Of a stretch of 64,000 nucleotides of DNA, positions 1 to 9,251 are shown piece after piece. The first letter of the stretch is position 1. The number at the start of each line of letters is the position of its first letter. The position numbers and the translations under genes were made by a program. The notes under the pieces were generated by a model. The model worked only from the letters and a program-made list of their open reading frames with translations. It made no database searches and was not told the DNA's origin. Source of the DNA: Pirellulales bacterium (lineage in GTDB: Bacteria; Planctomycetota; Planctomycetia; Pirellulales; Thermoguttaceae); NCBI GenBank assembly GCA_020846145.1, contig JADLEL010000021.1, positions 1-64,000 of the forward strand. The letters run 5' to 3'.

Positions 1-181
1 CTGGTCCATTTTTCGGCGTGAAAACGTATTTTGTGGACAAACGGTAGGCCGAAAACATGGACCTGTCCCCTTCCCGCGGCGCAAGGGGGACAGTCCCATT
101 TTCGCGGCGATTGAGCACTTTTACGGCACCATCATCTTTTGCGCCGTGAAAATCGGGACAGTCCCCCGTGAACGGTTACGA
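1..181. repeat. Long dispersed repeat H, copy 1
   Basis: About 180 bp that recurs in inverted orientation at 50207-50386. Shared blocks include the word GGGACAGTCCC (twice), TTTTCGCGGCG, a block around CACCATCATCTTTTGCGCCG and GGCCGAAAACATGGACC. The copies are similar but not identical. Internal segments (TTTTCGCGGCG against CGCCGTGAAAA) are self-complementary, so it can fold. No ORF is carried. The element may extend left of the window. I do not recognise a named family. Confidence 0.75.
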
Positions 182-246
182 GTAAACCATCGCATCCGTT
201 GCGGGAATTCAAAGCGGGGGCGCGCTTGCCATCGCCGTCTTTTGGC
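182..246. other. Short gap without a recognisable feature
   Basis: Sequence between repeat H copy 1 and the 3' end of the M50 protease gene. I see no gene and no clear terminator. Confidence 0.5.
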
Positions 247-2490
247 TTACATTTTGAAATTAAACGTGTGGCTTAGGAACCGCCAGAAGCGTTCGCCGAC
301 GGACATCCAGCGGGTGTAGATGCGGCCGGTGCCGCGGAGTCCGAGGCGCATCAAGCCGTCTTCGTCGTCCAGCGGGGCGTCGGCCTGATAGGAAGTGCTT
401 TGCGGTTTCTCGATGCCGGTGTTGGGATCGGTGGCGGTGGGCACTTCGCCGCCGTGCTTGGCGGCGAGCCGCTTGGGGGTATCCTTCAGTTCCTCTTCGG
501 AGATGGCGGTGATTTCGCTGCGGATGGTTTGCGAGGGAGCGGGAAAGCCCTCGATCTTGAGATCGACCGTCTGGCCGGGAGCGACCATGTTCCGATCGCG
601 CTGGTCGATGACCATTACGGCTTGCAGTTTTTTCGGATCGCCGATCTGGCAAAACAGAGTCCGTTCGTCGAGATACGCGCCTACGTTCTGCGTATCGAAG
701 GGCGTGCCCGACCAGGCGCCGAGCTGCAGTTCGGGGTCTTCGCGCCGCGGCGTGAAGGAGGGGGGCAAGACGACGCCGTCGAGGGGCGCGGTCAGGCACA
801 GCCGCTTTTTTTCCTCTTGGCGCTGCGCGAGTTGTTCCTCGGCCGATTTCAGGGCTTCCTCGACCGAAGCGATTTCGGAGGTCGCGCGCGAGTTGAGATG
901 GGATTGCCCGCGGAGGTTTTCCGCTTGCAGGCGGTAGAGTTCGACTTTGCTCTCAAGTTCGGCGATGGAAAGCTCCAATTCGCGGTTCCGCAATTGAGCC
1001 AGCACGTCGCCTTTTTTCACCGTTTGGCCGGGCTTGACCGCGACCGACTCCAGGATGCCGCCGACCACGACGGAAACCCATTCGGCGTCGCGGGCCTGAA
1101 GCTCCAAGGGCGCGATCACGCTGTGCGGCAGCGGCACGAAGCACAGCGCGGCGACGATTGCCGCGACCCCGATCAAGCTGGGATAGAAATGCGATTTTTT
1201 CACTTTGTCCAACCTCCCCGGCACGTAAAAGAATTTTCCCAATTGGTAGAGCGGCTGGCAAAACAGGCCGTACAGCGAGGCCAGCACGATCAGTTGTCCC
1301 ACGGGTTTCAAATCGTAGGATTCGAACAGTTTGTAGAGGAACCAGCAGATCGAGAGCGCGACGATCCAGCGGTAGATCGCGGCGGCGATGGTATAAAAGG
1401 CGAAAAATCCCTGCCGCGACTGGGGCAAAAACGGGTCCTCCGGCATTTCCATGCCCAGAAACCACTGGCCCATCTTGCGGCCGAGGATGGTGGTCGCCTT
1501 TTGCCGCAGGTTGGGGATTTCCACCAGGTCGGAAAGGATGTAGTAGCCGTCGTAGCGCAGCAGCGGATTGGCGTTGAAGATCACCGTGCTGACCGACGAG
1601 ATGAAGACCACGTTGAGGCACAGGTTGTGCAACAATCCGGGGTGCGTGAACCACCAGATGTAAGTGGCGAAGGAGGCGAGCACCAATTCGACGTACATGC
1701 CCGCCGCGCCGATCGCCGCGCGGGCCCACTTGCTGGGCAGCATCCAGCTATCGGAGACGTTGCAATACAAGCAGGGCGTGAGGACGAGCACCATCACGCC
1801 CATTTCGTGGCATTCGCCGCCGAAATGCTTGCACGACAGACCGTGCCCGAATTCGTGGCAGATTTTGGTGCAGGCCAGCACGACCATCAGCCAGAAGGCG
1901 TTGTGTACGCTGAAAAATTGCTGGAATTCGGGCAGCTTTCGCTGAAATTGATCGAACTCGACCAGCACCAAAGTCAGCGCGGAAAGCCCGAAGAAGACCG
2001 TGAGGATCACCACCGGCAGCGAGAAGAACCAGCTTACGTAGGGATAGAGCCAATTCAAGAACCGTTCGGGATCGAAGCCCTTGAAGCGGATGCAGAGGAT
2101 ATTGCTGACCGCCTGGATCAGTTCCTTCCGCTTGCGTTCGCCGCGGCGCTTGTTGAGCTGCCGGCCCTGGCCGGGAACGTTGGCCACGACCAATCCGCTG
2201 CGGTGCAGATGGCCGAGAAATTGCTGAAGCTCGTCGAGGGTGATTTTTTGCGGGGGGAATTCCGCTTCGAAGCGCTCCTTGATTTCGTCGAGGCTGACGT
2301 CGCCGTCGAGCATGTTGAGGATCGCGAATTCTTCCTCTTGAAAGCGGAAGTATTGCAGCCCGATCGGCTCCTTCACCACCCAATAGGTGCGGCCCAGGTA
2401 ATGCTGCCGCCGCGCAACCAGGTCGGCCCGCTTGCGGATCGAAATCCGCCGCGCGGAAGAGGAGACCATGCTGTCGTGGAGGGTTACCAT
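247..2490 (-). CDS. PqqD-domain/M50 site-2 protease/HlyD-like membrane protein
   Basis: A 747-residue integral membrane metalloprotease fused to a biotin/lipoyl-like adaptor region. Residues ~35-105 look like a PqqD-type winged helix, the fold used as a RiPP recognition element. Membrane helices follow, with the zinc motif HEFGH at ~212-216 and the third-ligand region NPLLRYDGYY at ~308-317, both hallmarks of M50 (site-2) proteases. The C-terminal third (~500-700) has a coiled coil between two halves of a lipoyl-like domain, as in HlyD adaptors. The ATG at 2490 is chosen because the longer ORF starts inside a low-complexity hairpin repeat. It is the last gene of a three-gene minus-strand operon with two HlyD-type adaptors, suggesting export or processing of a peptide or small molecule. 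The substrate is unknown, and no precursor peptide is evident nearby. Confidence 0.8.
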   Translation of the reverse strand: MVTLHDSMVSSSARRISIRKRADLVARRQHYLGRTYWVVKEPIGLQYFRFQEEEFAILNMLDGDVSLDEIKERFEAEFPPQKITLDELQQFLGHLHRSGLVVANVPGQGRQLNKRRGERKRKELIQAVSNILCIRFKGFDPERFLNWLYPYVSWFFSLPVVILTVFFGLSALTLVLVEFDQFQRKLPEFQQFFSVHNAFWLMVVLACTKICHEFGHGLSCKHFGGECHEMGVMVLVLTPCLYCNVSDSWMLPSKWARAAIGAAGMYVELVLASFATYIWWFTHPGLLHNLCLNVVFISSVSTVIFNANPLLRYDGYYILSDLVEIPNLRQKATTILGRKMGQWFLGMEMPEDPFLPQSRQGFFAFYTIAAAIYRWIVALSICWFLYKLFESYDLKPVGQLIVLASLYGLFCQPLYQLGKFFYVPGRLDKVKKSHFYPSLIGVAAIVAALCFVPLPHSVIAPLELQARDAEWVSVVVGGILESVAVKPGQTVKKGDVLAQLRNRELELSIAELESKVELYRLQAENLRGQSHLNSRATSEIASVEEALKSAEEQLAQRQEEKKRLCLTAPLDGVVLPPSFTPRREDPELQLGAWSGTPFDTQNVGAYLDERTLFCQIGDPKKLQAVMVIDQRDRNMVAPGQTVDLKIEGFPAPSQTIRSEITAISEEELKDTPKRLAAKHGGEVPTATDPNTGIEKPQSTSYQADAPLDDEDGLMRLGLRGTGRIYTRWMSVGERFWRFLSHTFNFKM

Positions 2491-2508
2491 GGGAAGGCGA
2501 ATCGCATA

Positions 2509-2577
2509 AGGGGGAAGGCGGAAGGGGGAAAAGTTGCATTTTTTCTCCGCCTTCCCCCTTCCGCCTTCCCCCTTCTT
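2509..2577. repeat. CCTTCCCCC-word hairpin repeat (J-type)
   Basis: GGGGGAAGGCGGAAGGGGGA is followed, after a short loop, by two tandem reverse-complement words CCGCCTTCCCCCTTCCGCC. It lies in the intergenic space directly upstream of the M50 gene and downstream of the HlyD gene stop. A second copy of the same wording is at 11068-11142. It could form a strong stem in the mRNA between cotranscribed genes. Confidence 0.75.
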
Positions 2578-2579
2578 CA

Positions 2580-3461
2580 TCATTTCAGTTGAATGGTCAT
2601 CTGGCCCTTCATGCCGGGGGAGAGCAGCCACTGGCGGTTTTCCTCGGCGTTATCGACCAACGCGCGGATTTCGTAGCCGTTGGGGCCGATCCGCGGATCG
2701 ACGAACGCGATGCGGCCGGTGAAGGTCTCGATCCGTCCGCGGGCAAGCTCGACCTTGACGGCGACCGGGCGGCCGATGATTTCCGAAGGCGAGAATTCCG
2801 AGGGCTTCAGATAACCCTGCGCCCGCAGCACGTTCATCTGCACCACGTGCACCACGGTGTCGCCGGGCTGCACCCATTCGCCCACGTGGAACGGGAGTTC
2901 GCGGACCTGGCCCTTGAGCGTGGAAACCAGCTTGCGGTGCTTGAGGGATTCCTGGGCCGCTTCCAATTGGGCCTTCTTGACTTCCCATTGTTTCACGGCG
3001 ATGCTCGTGTCCATGCGGGCCTTATCGACGGAAAGGGCCATTTGCTGGCATTCGAGATACGATCGATTCAAAATCACCAGCGGGACCGAGTCCTTGACCT
3101 TGCGGTTGGCCTCCTCGTTGACTTTGTATTCGGCATTGGCGACGGCCAGGGAGGCCAGCGCGAATTTTTCGGGGATAGGGTTCTCCGCTTGCACTTTCGC
3201 GGCGTTCAGTTCGGCCTCCGCGACTTTGACCGATTGCTGAGGAATGCTGTCGTCGATCTGCACCAAGGTCTTTCCCGCCTCGACGTTCTCGCCTTCCTTG
3301 ACGAAAATTTCCTTGATAACGCCCCCTTCTTGCGCGGGAACTTGCACCTGCTCGTGCAGGTTGATGTTGCAGCCCAAGGTAACGGATTCGGGCAAGGGAG
3401 CCTGCGGCTGCTGTGCAACCGCGAAATAGATTGCAGCGAAAAATAATGCGGGAAGTTTCAT
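2580..3461 (-). CDS. HlyD-family periplasmic adaptor protein
   Basis: A 293-residue adaptor (membrane fusion) protein. The N-terminus has a short signal-like segment (MKLPALFFAAIYFAVA). Next come a lipoyl-like half (VPAQEGGVIKEIFVKEGE), an alpha-helical hairpin rich in A/E/K, the second lipoyl half and a beta-barrel (PVAVKVELARGR). This is the usual order for HlyD/RND adaptors. The ATG at 3461 is chosen because upstream codons lie in the CCCTATCCCC word repeat. It is the middle gene of the operon, between a GAF-HlyD hybrid upstream and the M50-HlyD fusion downstream, so three HlyD-like domains are encoded in a row. No ABC or RND pump is in the cluster. Confidence 0.8.
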   Translation of the reverse strand: MKLPALFFAAIYFAVAQQPQAPLPESVTLGCNINLHEQVQVPAQEGGVIKEIFVKEGENVEAGKTLVQIDDSIPQQSVKVAEAELNAAKVQAENPIPEKFALASLAVANAEYKVNEEANRKVKDSVPLVILNRSYLECQQMALSVDKARMDTSIAVKQWEVKKAQLEAAQESLKHRKLVSTLKGQVRELPFHVGEWVQPGDTVVHVVQMNVLRAQGYLKPSEFSPSEIIGRPVAVKVELARGRIETFTGRIAFVDPRIGPNGYEIRALVDNAEENRQWLLSPGMKGQMTIQLK

Positions 3462-3638
3462 ATTAGGGGATAGGGGATAGGGGATGGGAGATAGGGGTGG
3501 GGGAAGAGGGGACAGGATACAGGGGATAGAATCATGCGAAAAAAACACTCTTTGCGACTCGGCAAATCATCATCAATAAACTTCGAATCCTCGCAATATT
3601 TTCCCTATCCCCTATCCCCTAATCCCTATCCCCTTTCC
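3462..3638. repeat. CCCTATCCCC-word inverted repeat (I-type)
   Basis: Intergenic. One arm reads TTAGGGGATAGGGGATAGGG at about 3463-3482. The other reads CCCTATCCCCTATCCCCTAA at about 3603-3622. The arms are complementary and separated by ~120 bp. The same word recurs near 8408-8598, 34531-34580, 63108-63140, 63395-63425 and 63933-63965, always close to a gene start. Confidence 0.75.
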
Positions 3639-6125
3639 TCAAAAATACCTAAAAAGTATCTTCGATTGGAAGGCGGAAATCACCTTGTGCAGCCAGGCGT
3701 AGCCCAAGCTGGCGCGGCCGCAACGGACTTTGGCGGTTACCTCGGCGCCGGGCCGCAGTTCGCGCAACTGGCTCTTGTCGATGGCCACCTTGATGAGCAC
3801 GGTAACGCCTTCGTCGCCGTGGACTTCGGCGCTACGGTGGATTTCCTTGATCCGACCGCTGAGTTTCGTGCCCGACTCGGTGGCCAAAATGAACGTTACG
3901 TTGTCTTCCAGGAGTTGCTGCTTGGGGATAGCGGACAATTTAGCCTTCAATTCCTCTTCGGGCAGGCGCGCTTTCAAGGCGGACAATTCTTCCCACGCCT
4001 GCTCGTAAGTCGGCCGGCCGATCGCCGCGTCCAAGGCGTTCTTCGCTTTACCGTCGGGCAGGTCGGCGCGGATTTCCTTCAATTGCACGTCGAGTTTCGC
4101 TTTCTCCAGCAGGCTCCAACGGTCGTGCAGTTGCTCGTCGGGGATTTTCGCCAACTCCGCATCGACCTCGGCGGCCAAGGGGTCTTCGGCCGGCGCGGCA
4201 GCGGGCGATTCGGCGGCGGGAACGGCCGATTCGACGGCGAGCGCGGGGCCGTCCGCGGCGGGCGAAGCGGCGTCGGGGGCATTCGAAGGCGCGGCCGCGT
4301 TCGCTTCCGCGGCGGCGCGCTTTTGCTCCAGGAGTAGTTTGCGCAACTCCTTCCGTTCTTCGACGTAGCGTTTTTTCTGCGCCTCTTCCACGAAGCCCAT
4401 GTTTTGCTCGGGCATGTAGATTTCCAACTGCCATTCTTTGTCGAGTTGGGCGATGCGCATCATCACCGCGCCCATTTGCAGGGGGCGGCCTTCCAACCGC
4501 TCTTTCAATTTCCACGTCACCACGGTGCCCTCGATGGGACTCTTCACCCGCAGTTCTTCCTGCTTGAGTTTCAGCAGGTCCCGTGCGGTTTTCAAGCCGA
4601 TGATGTTTTGCGCGAGTTCCGCGGCCTCGCTTTCCTTGCGGGCTTTTTCGGCGGGGGGGAGCTTCCGGTCGTTGCCGATCTCCCAACGCTTGGCGGCGAG
4701 CGCGGCTTCGGCGGTGGCCAGTTTCCCTTCGGCCTCTTCGAGCGCCAAATCGATTTCCGGGCCGCGCAGTTTGACCAGCAGTTGGTCGGCTTGCACCTTG
4801 TCGTTGTGGTTCACAAGAAGGTTCTGGACGACGCTCTTTTCGAGATTCGCGAAAACGTCGCGGCGCTCGACCGGCTCGAGCGTGCCCTTGGCCTCGAGGT
4901 TGAAATCGGTTTGATAGAGGAACAGGAAGAGAATCACCGCCGCCACGGCCGCGCCGATGGTAAGCGTTTTCGGAAGCGTGCGGGCTTGCACGATCCAGCG
5001 CGAACGGCCGATCGCCCGCCACAGCGGCATCAGAAACAAACCTTGATGTTCGAGCGAATTGGCCAGCGCCGTGGAACTGTGCTTGCAGACGACATCGACC
5101 CGCGGCAACATGCTCGGCGGCACGCGGCTGTCCTCGATCTGCTCGACGATTAGCGCGCCGATCACCGGCTGCGGTTCGGGCCGCTTTTTCGGGTCGTCTT
5201 CTTCGGGCGGTTCGGGACGCTTCAGCGGCAACACGGCTACGGTCTTCGAGTGCGCTTCATCGACGTAATCCTGCACCGCGTCCTCGACTTGCGGGGCCAT
5301 GTCGCGGGTGTCGCCGGTGTACCAGACCGGATCGCCCGTGGCCACTACCGCCGAAGCCAGTCGGTTCATCAGCCGCACGAGGTTCGAACGCTTGTCGAAC
5401 ACGTCCTGCCCGCTGATCGCCTGAACGACGCATTTGTTGCCCTTGCGGATGGCCACGCTCAAGCGGTCGCACATGATCAGCCGGCGGCCTTCGTTGGAGA
5501 TGGTGAAGGCCGTTTCGCGCGGATCGAGCGAGGCGTGGACCACGCGGGTGAAGTCTTCCAATTGGGTCCAGAGCGATTGCCGGTCGGAAAAATGCCGCAG
5601 TTGGTGGCTCTTGAGATAATCGCCCGCCAACTCGCACATCTGCACGAGGAACCGCAGATAGCCCTTTTGCGTGGCGGCGCCGGAGTCGGAACGCTGAAAG
5701 ACCTCGACGATGCCGCCGACTTCGAGGTCGGTTTTCAGCAGGCCCAGGAGCAGAAGGAAATCGGTGGGATTGCCGGCTTCATCCTCGCCGCCGCCGCTGT
5801 GCGGGGGCAAAATCACCGATTCGCCGTCGGAGAGGACCTTGTAGAGCAAGCGGCCGTGTTGCGCCTGGGCCTCTTCGCTCTCGCGGAGCCGAGTCTCTTG
5901 GAGGTTGATTTGATATTGGAGCGCGAGTCGGCCTTCTTCATTGGTGGTCCAGACCGCTCCGCCCACCGCCGCCAGGGCCGAGACCACGCGGGTGAGGAAT
6001 CCGCCGTAAAACTCCTCGGGGGCGATGTCTTCCTTGGCCAACTGGGCGATTTCCGCCACGAGCGCGCGGATTTGCTGCTTGGTCTGTTCGATCAGGTTGG
6101 GATTTATCGACTGTTCGGTGCTCAT
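3639..6125 (-). CDS. GAF-domain/HlyD hybrid membrane protein
   Basis: An 828-residue protein, first gene of the export operon. The N-terminal ~370 residues form a cytosolic region with a GAF-like fold (patterns such as LFLMPLWRA and IGALIVEQI close it). One transmembrane helix lies at ~385-410. A HlyD-type section follows, with lipoyl-like segments and a helical hairpin. A 35-residue Ala/Pro-rich stretch and extra helices are inserted before the last beta-barrel. The arrangement suggests that a cytoplasmic ligand-sensing module is coupled to a periplasmic adaptor arm. Start: ATG at 6125, with no upstream in-frame alternative noticed. The GAF ligand is unknown. Confidence 0.7.
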   Translation of the reverse strand: MSTEQSINPNLIEQTKQQIRALVAEIAQLAKEDIAPEEFYGGFLTRVVSALAAVGGAVWTTNEEGRLALQYQINLQETRLRESEEAQAQHGRLLYKVLSDGESVILPPHSGGGEDEAGNPTDFLLLLGLLKTDLEVGGIVEVFQRSDSGAATQKGYLRFLVQMCELAGDYLKSHQLRHFSDRQSLWTQLEDFTRVVHASLDPRETAFTISNEGRRLIMCDRLSVAIRKGNKCVVQAISGQDVFDKRSNLVRLMNRLASAVVATGDPVWYTGDTRDMAPQVEDAVQDYVDEAHSKTVAVLPLKRPEPPEEDDPKKRPEPQPVIGALIVEQIEDSRVPPSMLPRVDVVCKHSSTALANSLEHQGLFLMPLWRAIGRSRWIVQARTLPKTLTIGAAVAAVILFLFLYQTDFNLEAKGTLEPVERRDVFANLEKSVVQNLLVNHNDKVQADQLLVKLRGPEIDLALEEAEGKLATAEAALAAKRWEIGNDRKLPPAEKARKESEAAELAQNIIGLKTARDLLKLKQEELRVKSPIEGTVVTWKLKERLEGRPLQMGAVMMRIAQLDKEWQLEIYMPEQNMGFVEEAQKKRYVEERKELRKLLLEQKRAAAEANAAAPSNAPDAASPAADGPALAVESAVPAAESPAAAPAEDPLAAEVDAELAKIPDEQLHDRWSLLEKAKLDVQLKEIRADLPDGKAKNALDAAIGRPTYEQAWEELSALKARLPEEELKAKLSAIPKQQLLEDNVTFILATESGTKLSGRIKEIHRSAEVHGDEGVTVLIKVAIDKSQLRELRPGAEVTAKVRCGRASLGYAWLHKVISAFQSKILFRYF

Positions 6126-6714
6126 GCAGGTTCGCTTTTATTCTGATGGAAGGGAGACCGAAATCGGAATCTGTAGGTCATGCCATTAGTTTTTCGTTTA
6201 GCCCGGAGCTAGCGGCGACGGCGGAGATTTTCGATTTTCCTCACGCACACCGTCGCCGTTGGTTCCGGGCTAAACGATTGGTTATGGCTACGCCGCGCTA
6301 GGCAGAAACATAACCTACACCCTTCGGCCCAACCTACTTCTTCGGGGGCAAGGGAACTACTCTATCTTACCTTTTTTTCGCCGTAATCCCCAGGAAAGCT
6401 TGAACTTATGATAATCCGCGGGGCAACCGCCACTGCCGTAAAGGCTTGCGCAGATCGCGGGTAAGCTACATTTTAAGCGATTTTTTCGTTTCCGGTGGGA
6501 AAATTGGTTGTCTTCCATGGATTAGCACGACAAAAATGATTGTTGCTTATGAGCGGTTCCTTCGTAAAATGTGATGTGGCAAAGGGTTACGGCATGTTTT
6601 CCGACAATTATCCACGATTATTTTTACGGTGAACTCCCTCGTTGGTTCGATGCGTAGAATAAGAGTATAAATGGATACGTTTTCGGGCAGGATTAATACA
6701 GGAGATAATCGATC
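6126..6714. other. Gene-free interval containing one B-type palindrome
   Basis: 589 bp between the divergently transcribed GAF-HlyD operon and the YugP-like peptidase. It contains the B-type palindrome at 6195-6276. The rest is comparatively AT-rich and without an ORF I trust. It must hold both divergent promoters, which I cannot place with confidence. AGGAGA upstream of 6715 is a plausible ribosome binding site. Confidence 0.6.
6195..6276. repeat. B-type palindrome, copy 1
   Basis: Arms CGTTTAGCCCGGAGCTAGCG and CGTTGGTTCCGGGCTAAACG, complementary with few mismatches, around a ~40-bp centre. The same arms occur at 9252-9450 and, inside a gene, at 14080-14187. Confidence 0.85.
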
Positions 6715-7395
6715 ATGTTTTTCAATCCCGTCTATTTGCTTTACGTCGCGCCGGCTTTTTTACTGGGACTTTGGGCGCAGATGAAAATCCATTCGTCCTA
6801 CGCACAGGCCCAGCAAATTCCCGCCCCCTTGAGCGGAGCGGCCGCGGCCCGGCATATTTTAGACTCCGCCGGATTGCAGAACGTGGAAATTGAGGAGATT
6901 CCGGGCAAGTTGACCGATCATTACGATCCGCGCGAAAAAGTACTGCGGCTGAGTCGGGAGGTTTATGCGGGCCGATCCCTGGCGGCGGTGGGTATCGCCG
7001 CGCACGAGTCGGGACACGCCCTGCAGGACGCCCAGGCTTACGCGCCGTTGACGATCCGCAACGCGGCCGTCCCGATGGCGAACATCGGCAGCGGCATCGG
7101 CATGACCCTCTTCTGCTTGGGATTGTTCATCTCCAGCATGAGTTACCTGCTCTACGTGGGCATCGCCTTGTACGGCGCGGTGGTGTTTTTCCAGGTGGTG
7201 AATCTGCCCGTCGAATTCAACGCCAGCCGCCGCGCCAAGGCGCAACTGGTGCAGTTGGGCATCATCGACCAGGAGGGCCTGCATTATGTCAGCAAGGTGC
7301 TTTCCGCCGCGGCGCTGACCTACGTCGCCGCCACGCTACAGGCGATTTTGACGCTGGTCTATCTTTTGATGCGCGCGAACGATCGGAGAGAGTGA
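6715..7395 (+). CDS. YugP-like zinc metallopeptidase
   Basis: A 226-residue membrane protein of the neutral zinc metallopeptidase family typified by Bacillus YugP. It has an N-terminal membrane helix, then HESGHALQDAQ at ~100-110 with the HExxH zinc site, followed by several hydrophobic helices. The family signature (LPVEFNASRRAKAQL) is present, and its Glu could be the third zinc ligand. Length matches the family. The ATG at 6715 follows AGGAGA at a suitable distance. Substrate unknown. It stands alone, next to an A-type palindrome. Confidence 0.85.
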   Translation: MFFNPVYLLYVAPAFLLGLWAQMKIHSSYAQAQQIPAPLSGAAAARHILDSAGLQNVEIEEIPGKLTDHYDPREKVLRLSREVYAGRSLAAVGIAAHESGHALQDAQAYAPLTIRNAAVPMANIGSGIGMTLFCLGLFISSMSYLLYVGIALYGAVVFFQVVNLPVEFNASRRAKAQLVQLGIIDQEGLHYVSKVLSAAALTYVAATLQAILTLVYLLMRANDRRE

Positions 7396-7472
7396 TCCCG
7401 TTTGAGTATTTCCCGACGTCGTTACGATGCGCGAGCCGACGGAGGCCGAGTTCCGAAAACGGCCCGGCTGGC

Positions 7473-7580
7473 TTAGCCGGGATTATTCCTAAACATCGTA
7501 GATGCAGCATCCTGCCGCATTTTAGGCAAAAGCGGCAAGATGCCGCTTCTACAAATCGCTTTTAGAATAATACGGGTTAG
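7473..7580. repeat. A-type palindromic element, copy 1
   Basis: About 105 bp. Two opposed hairpin halves: CGTAGATGCAGCATCCTGCC and AGCGGCAAGATGCCGCTTCT, flanked by outer arms GGGATTATTC and GAATAATACGGG. Near-identical copies are at 9290-9397, 11160-11267 and (reverse orientation) 17774-17881, all intergenic. Confidence 0.9.
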
Positions 7581-7581
7581 C

Positions 7582-8406
7582 TCACCCCGATTTATTTTGT
7601 TCTCCCGGCGGGCCGTAGAAGCGGCTTAGATTGATGCCGCCGTGGAGGTCTTCTTCGAGGAGTTTGACGCGCATTTCGAGGCGATCGACTTTGGCTTGCA
7701 GTTGGGGGATGACGTGGCGTTTGGCGTCTTCTTCGCTGGGGCGGGGGACGGCGGGGTAGCCGAGGTGGCGCTGCAGGGCGGCGAAGAGGTAGAGCGGGTC
7801 TTTCTGGCGGTTGGCCAGCGCAATGCGGCCTTCCTTCGCGCCGAACAGCACCGGCTTGTCCTCGTCCTCGTGCGTTTGCCGGTACAACTCGCTGCGGACG
7901 TAGAGCATGTCGCAGAAATCGACCAATCCGACCTGCCGGCGGAGGATCGAAATCCACTGTCGCCAACTTTCGTCGTAAACGCCGTCGCCGGCAATGGCGT
8001 CGAAGCCGCGGTCGTAGCCCAGCCGGTTGCGGCAAAGGACCTCGAACTGGAAGAGGAAAATGCCCTGCACGGGCGGGTCTTTCGCGCGGTATTCGGCCTC
8101 GCGCTCGAGGATATCGAGCGCGATGCGGAAATCGAAGCGGCCTGCGGCCTTCTCGGCTTCGGCAATCAGATAGGTTTGGAAGGCGGTGAAATAGTGCGGC
8201 AGCCGGGCCATGGCCGTGGCGAATCCGCCGGTCAGCCGCAACTCGCCGGCCATGAAGTCGATGGCGTAAGGCAACTGCGTGGTGGCCAGAATCTCCTGTT
8301 TGGCGGCCATCAGCAGGTCTTGGGTGGACATGCTCTGCTGCATCCGCTCGCGAAGCGTCTGAAAAAAATAGGCTTGCTCAATGTATTCTTCGCGGTCGAG
8401 GAGCAT
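7582..8406 (-). CDS. Conserved hypothetical protein
   Basis: 274 residues, soluble, no signal peptide. The N-terminal half is helical, rich in acidic and aromatic residues. A C-terminal coiled-coil segment (QLQAKVDRLEMRVKLLEEDL) lies at ~235-255, followed by a Gly/Pro tail. I do not recognise a domain. Composition matches the chromosome, so it is probably native. It is transcribed away from rsmG, with a low-complexity repeat in the shared upstream region. Confidence 0.65.
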   Translation of the reverse strand: MLLDREEYIEQAYFFQTLRERMQQSMSTQDLLMAAKQEILATTQLPYAIDFMAGELRLTGGFATAMARLPHYFTAFQTYLIAEAEKAAGRFDFRIALDILEREAEYRAKDPPVQGIFLFQFEVLCRNRLGYDRGFDAIAGDGVYDESWRQWISILRRQVGLVDFCDMLYVRSELYRQTHEDEDKPVLFGAKEGRIALANRQKDPLYLFAALQRHLGYPAVPRPSEEDAKRHVIPQLQAKVDRLEMRVKLLEEDLHGGINLSRFYGPPGEQNKSG

Positions 8407-8407
8407 G

Positions 8408-8598
8408 GGGGGAGAGGGGCGAGGGGCGAGGGGCGCGGGGTAAGGGTTCAGGATTGAGGGTTCAGGGTTCAGGAGGTAGGGGATAGGGCGTGGAAGTGGA
8501 GATATCGATATGGTATCATGGGCACGAGCGATTGAAAATCGGAGAATTTATTTTCTCCCCAGCTCCCCTGCTTCCTATCCCCTATCCCCTATCCCCTC
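8408..8598. repeat. Low-complexity words upstream of rsmG
   Basis: Contains GGGGCGAGGGGCGAGGGGCG and GGTTCAGGATTGAGGGTTCA on the left and CCCTATCCCCTATCCCC on the right (8575-8598, directly abutting the rsmG TTG start). The GGGGATAGGG word at ~8478 can pair with the right-hand words. Confidence 0.65.
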
Positions 8599-9249
8599 TT
8601 GAAACTCCCCGACGACACCTTGGCCGCCGCGCTCAGCCGGCATCGGATCGAACTGCCGGAACCGCAAATCGGCTTGCTGGAGAAGTATTGCGCGCTCGTT
8701 TGGGAGTGGAACGAAAAGATCAACTTGACGCGGCACACCGATTACGAGAAGTTCGTCGGCCGGGACGTGATCGACAGTTTGGCGTTTGCCGAATTTATCG
8801 GGCAGGGCGAAAAAGTTTTGGACGTGGGGAGCGGCGGGGGCGTGCCGGGCGCGGTATTGGCCATCGTGCGGCCCGACTTGTCGATCGTGCTTTCCGATTC
8901 GACCGGCAAGAAGGCGAAGGTGCTGGAGGATATCGTCGCCCGGCTGGGATTGAAAACGCCGGTCTTTCACGGGTCGGCGCAGGACCTCTTGAAGCGGAAA
9001 CGCTTCGACACGCTTACGGTGCGGGCCGTCGCGCCGCTGAAAAAGCTGCTCGAATGGTTCAAAAACGATTGGAACGCGTTCGGGAGACTCTTGGTGTTAA
9101 AAGGCCCGGCGTGGATCGAGGAACGCGGCGAAGCGCGGCATTTCGGGTTGCTGAAGAACCTCGCGCTGCGAAAATTGAAGAGCTATCCGCTGCCGGGAAC
9201 GGAGTCGGATAGCGTGTTGCTGGCCATCGGACCGCGGCCGAAAGCGTGA
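8599..9249 (+). CDS. rsmG: 16S rRNA (guanine527-N7)-methyltransferase RsmG
   Basis: 216 residues. RsmG/GidB methylates N7 of G527 in 16S rRNA using SAM. The family hallmark WNEKINLT lies at ~37-44. The SAM-binding motif LDVGSGGGVPG is at ~74-84, and the acidic motif I loop ends in VLSDSTGKK. Length fits. Translation starts at TTG (8599): no ATG is suitable, and protein homology begins at about this point. The start codon abuts a CCCTATCCCC repeat, leaving no canonical Shine-Dalgarno. Confidence 0.92.
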   Translation: MKLPDDTLAAALSRHRIELPEPQIGLLEKYCALVWEWNEKINLTRHTDYEKFVGRDVIDSLAFAEFIGQGEKVLDVGSGGGVPGAVLAIVRPDLSIVLSDSTGKKAKVLEDIVARLGLKTPVFHGSAQDLLKRKRFDTLTVRAVAPLKKLLEWFKNDWNAFGRLLVLKGPAWIEERGEARHFGLLKNLALRKLKSYPLPGTESDSVLLAIGPRPKA

Positions 9250-9251
9250 AT

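Noticed and set aside
400-2592. Long plus-strand open frame of about 730 codons opposite the M50 protease gene
   Set aside because: It mirrors the codon pattern of the true gene on the other strand, is His/Gln/Asp-rich, and has no recognisable domain.
7473-7580. A-type elements as insertion sequences
   Set aside because: Only ~105 bp, no ORF and no terminal target duplications visible; palindromic repeat is the safer description.
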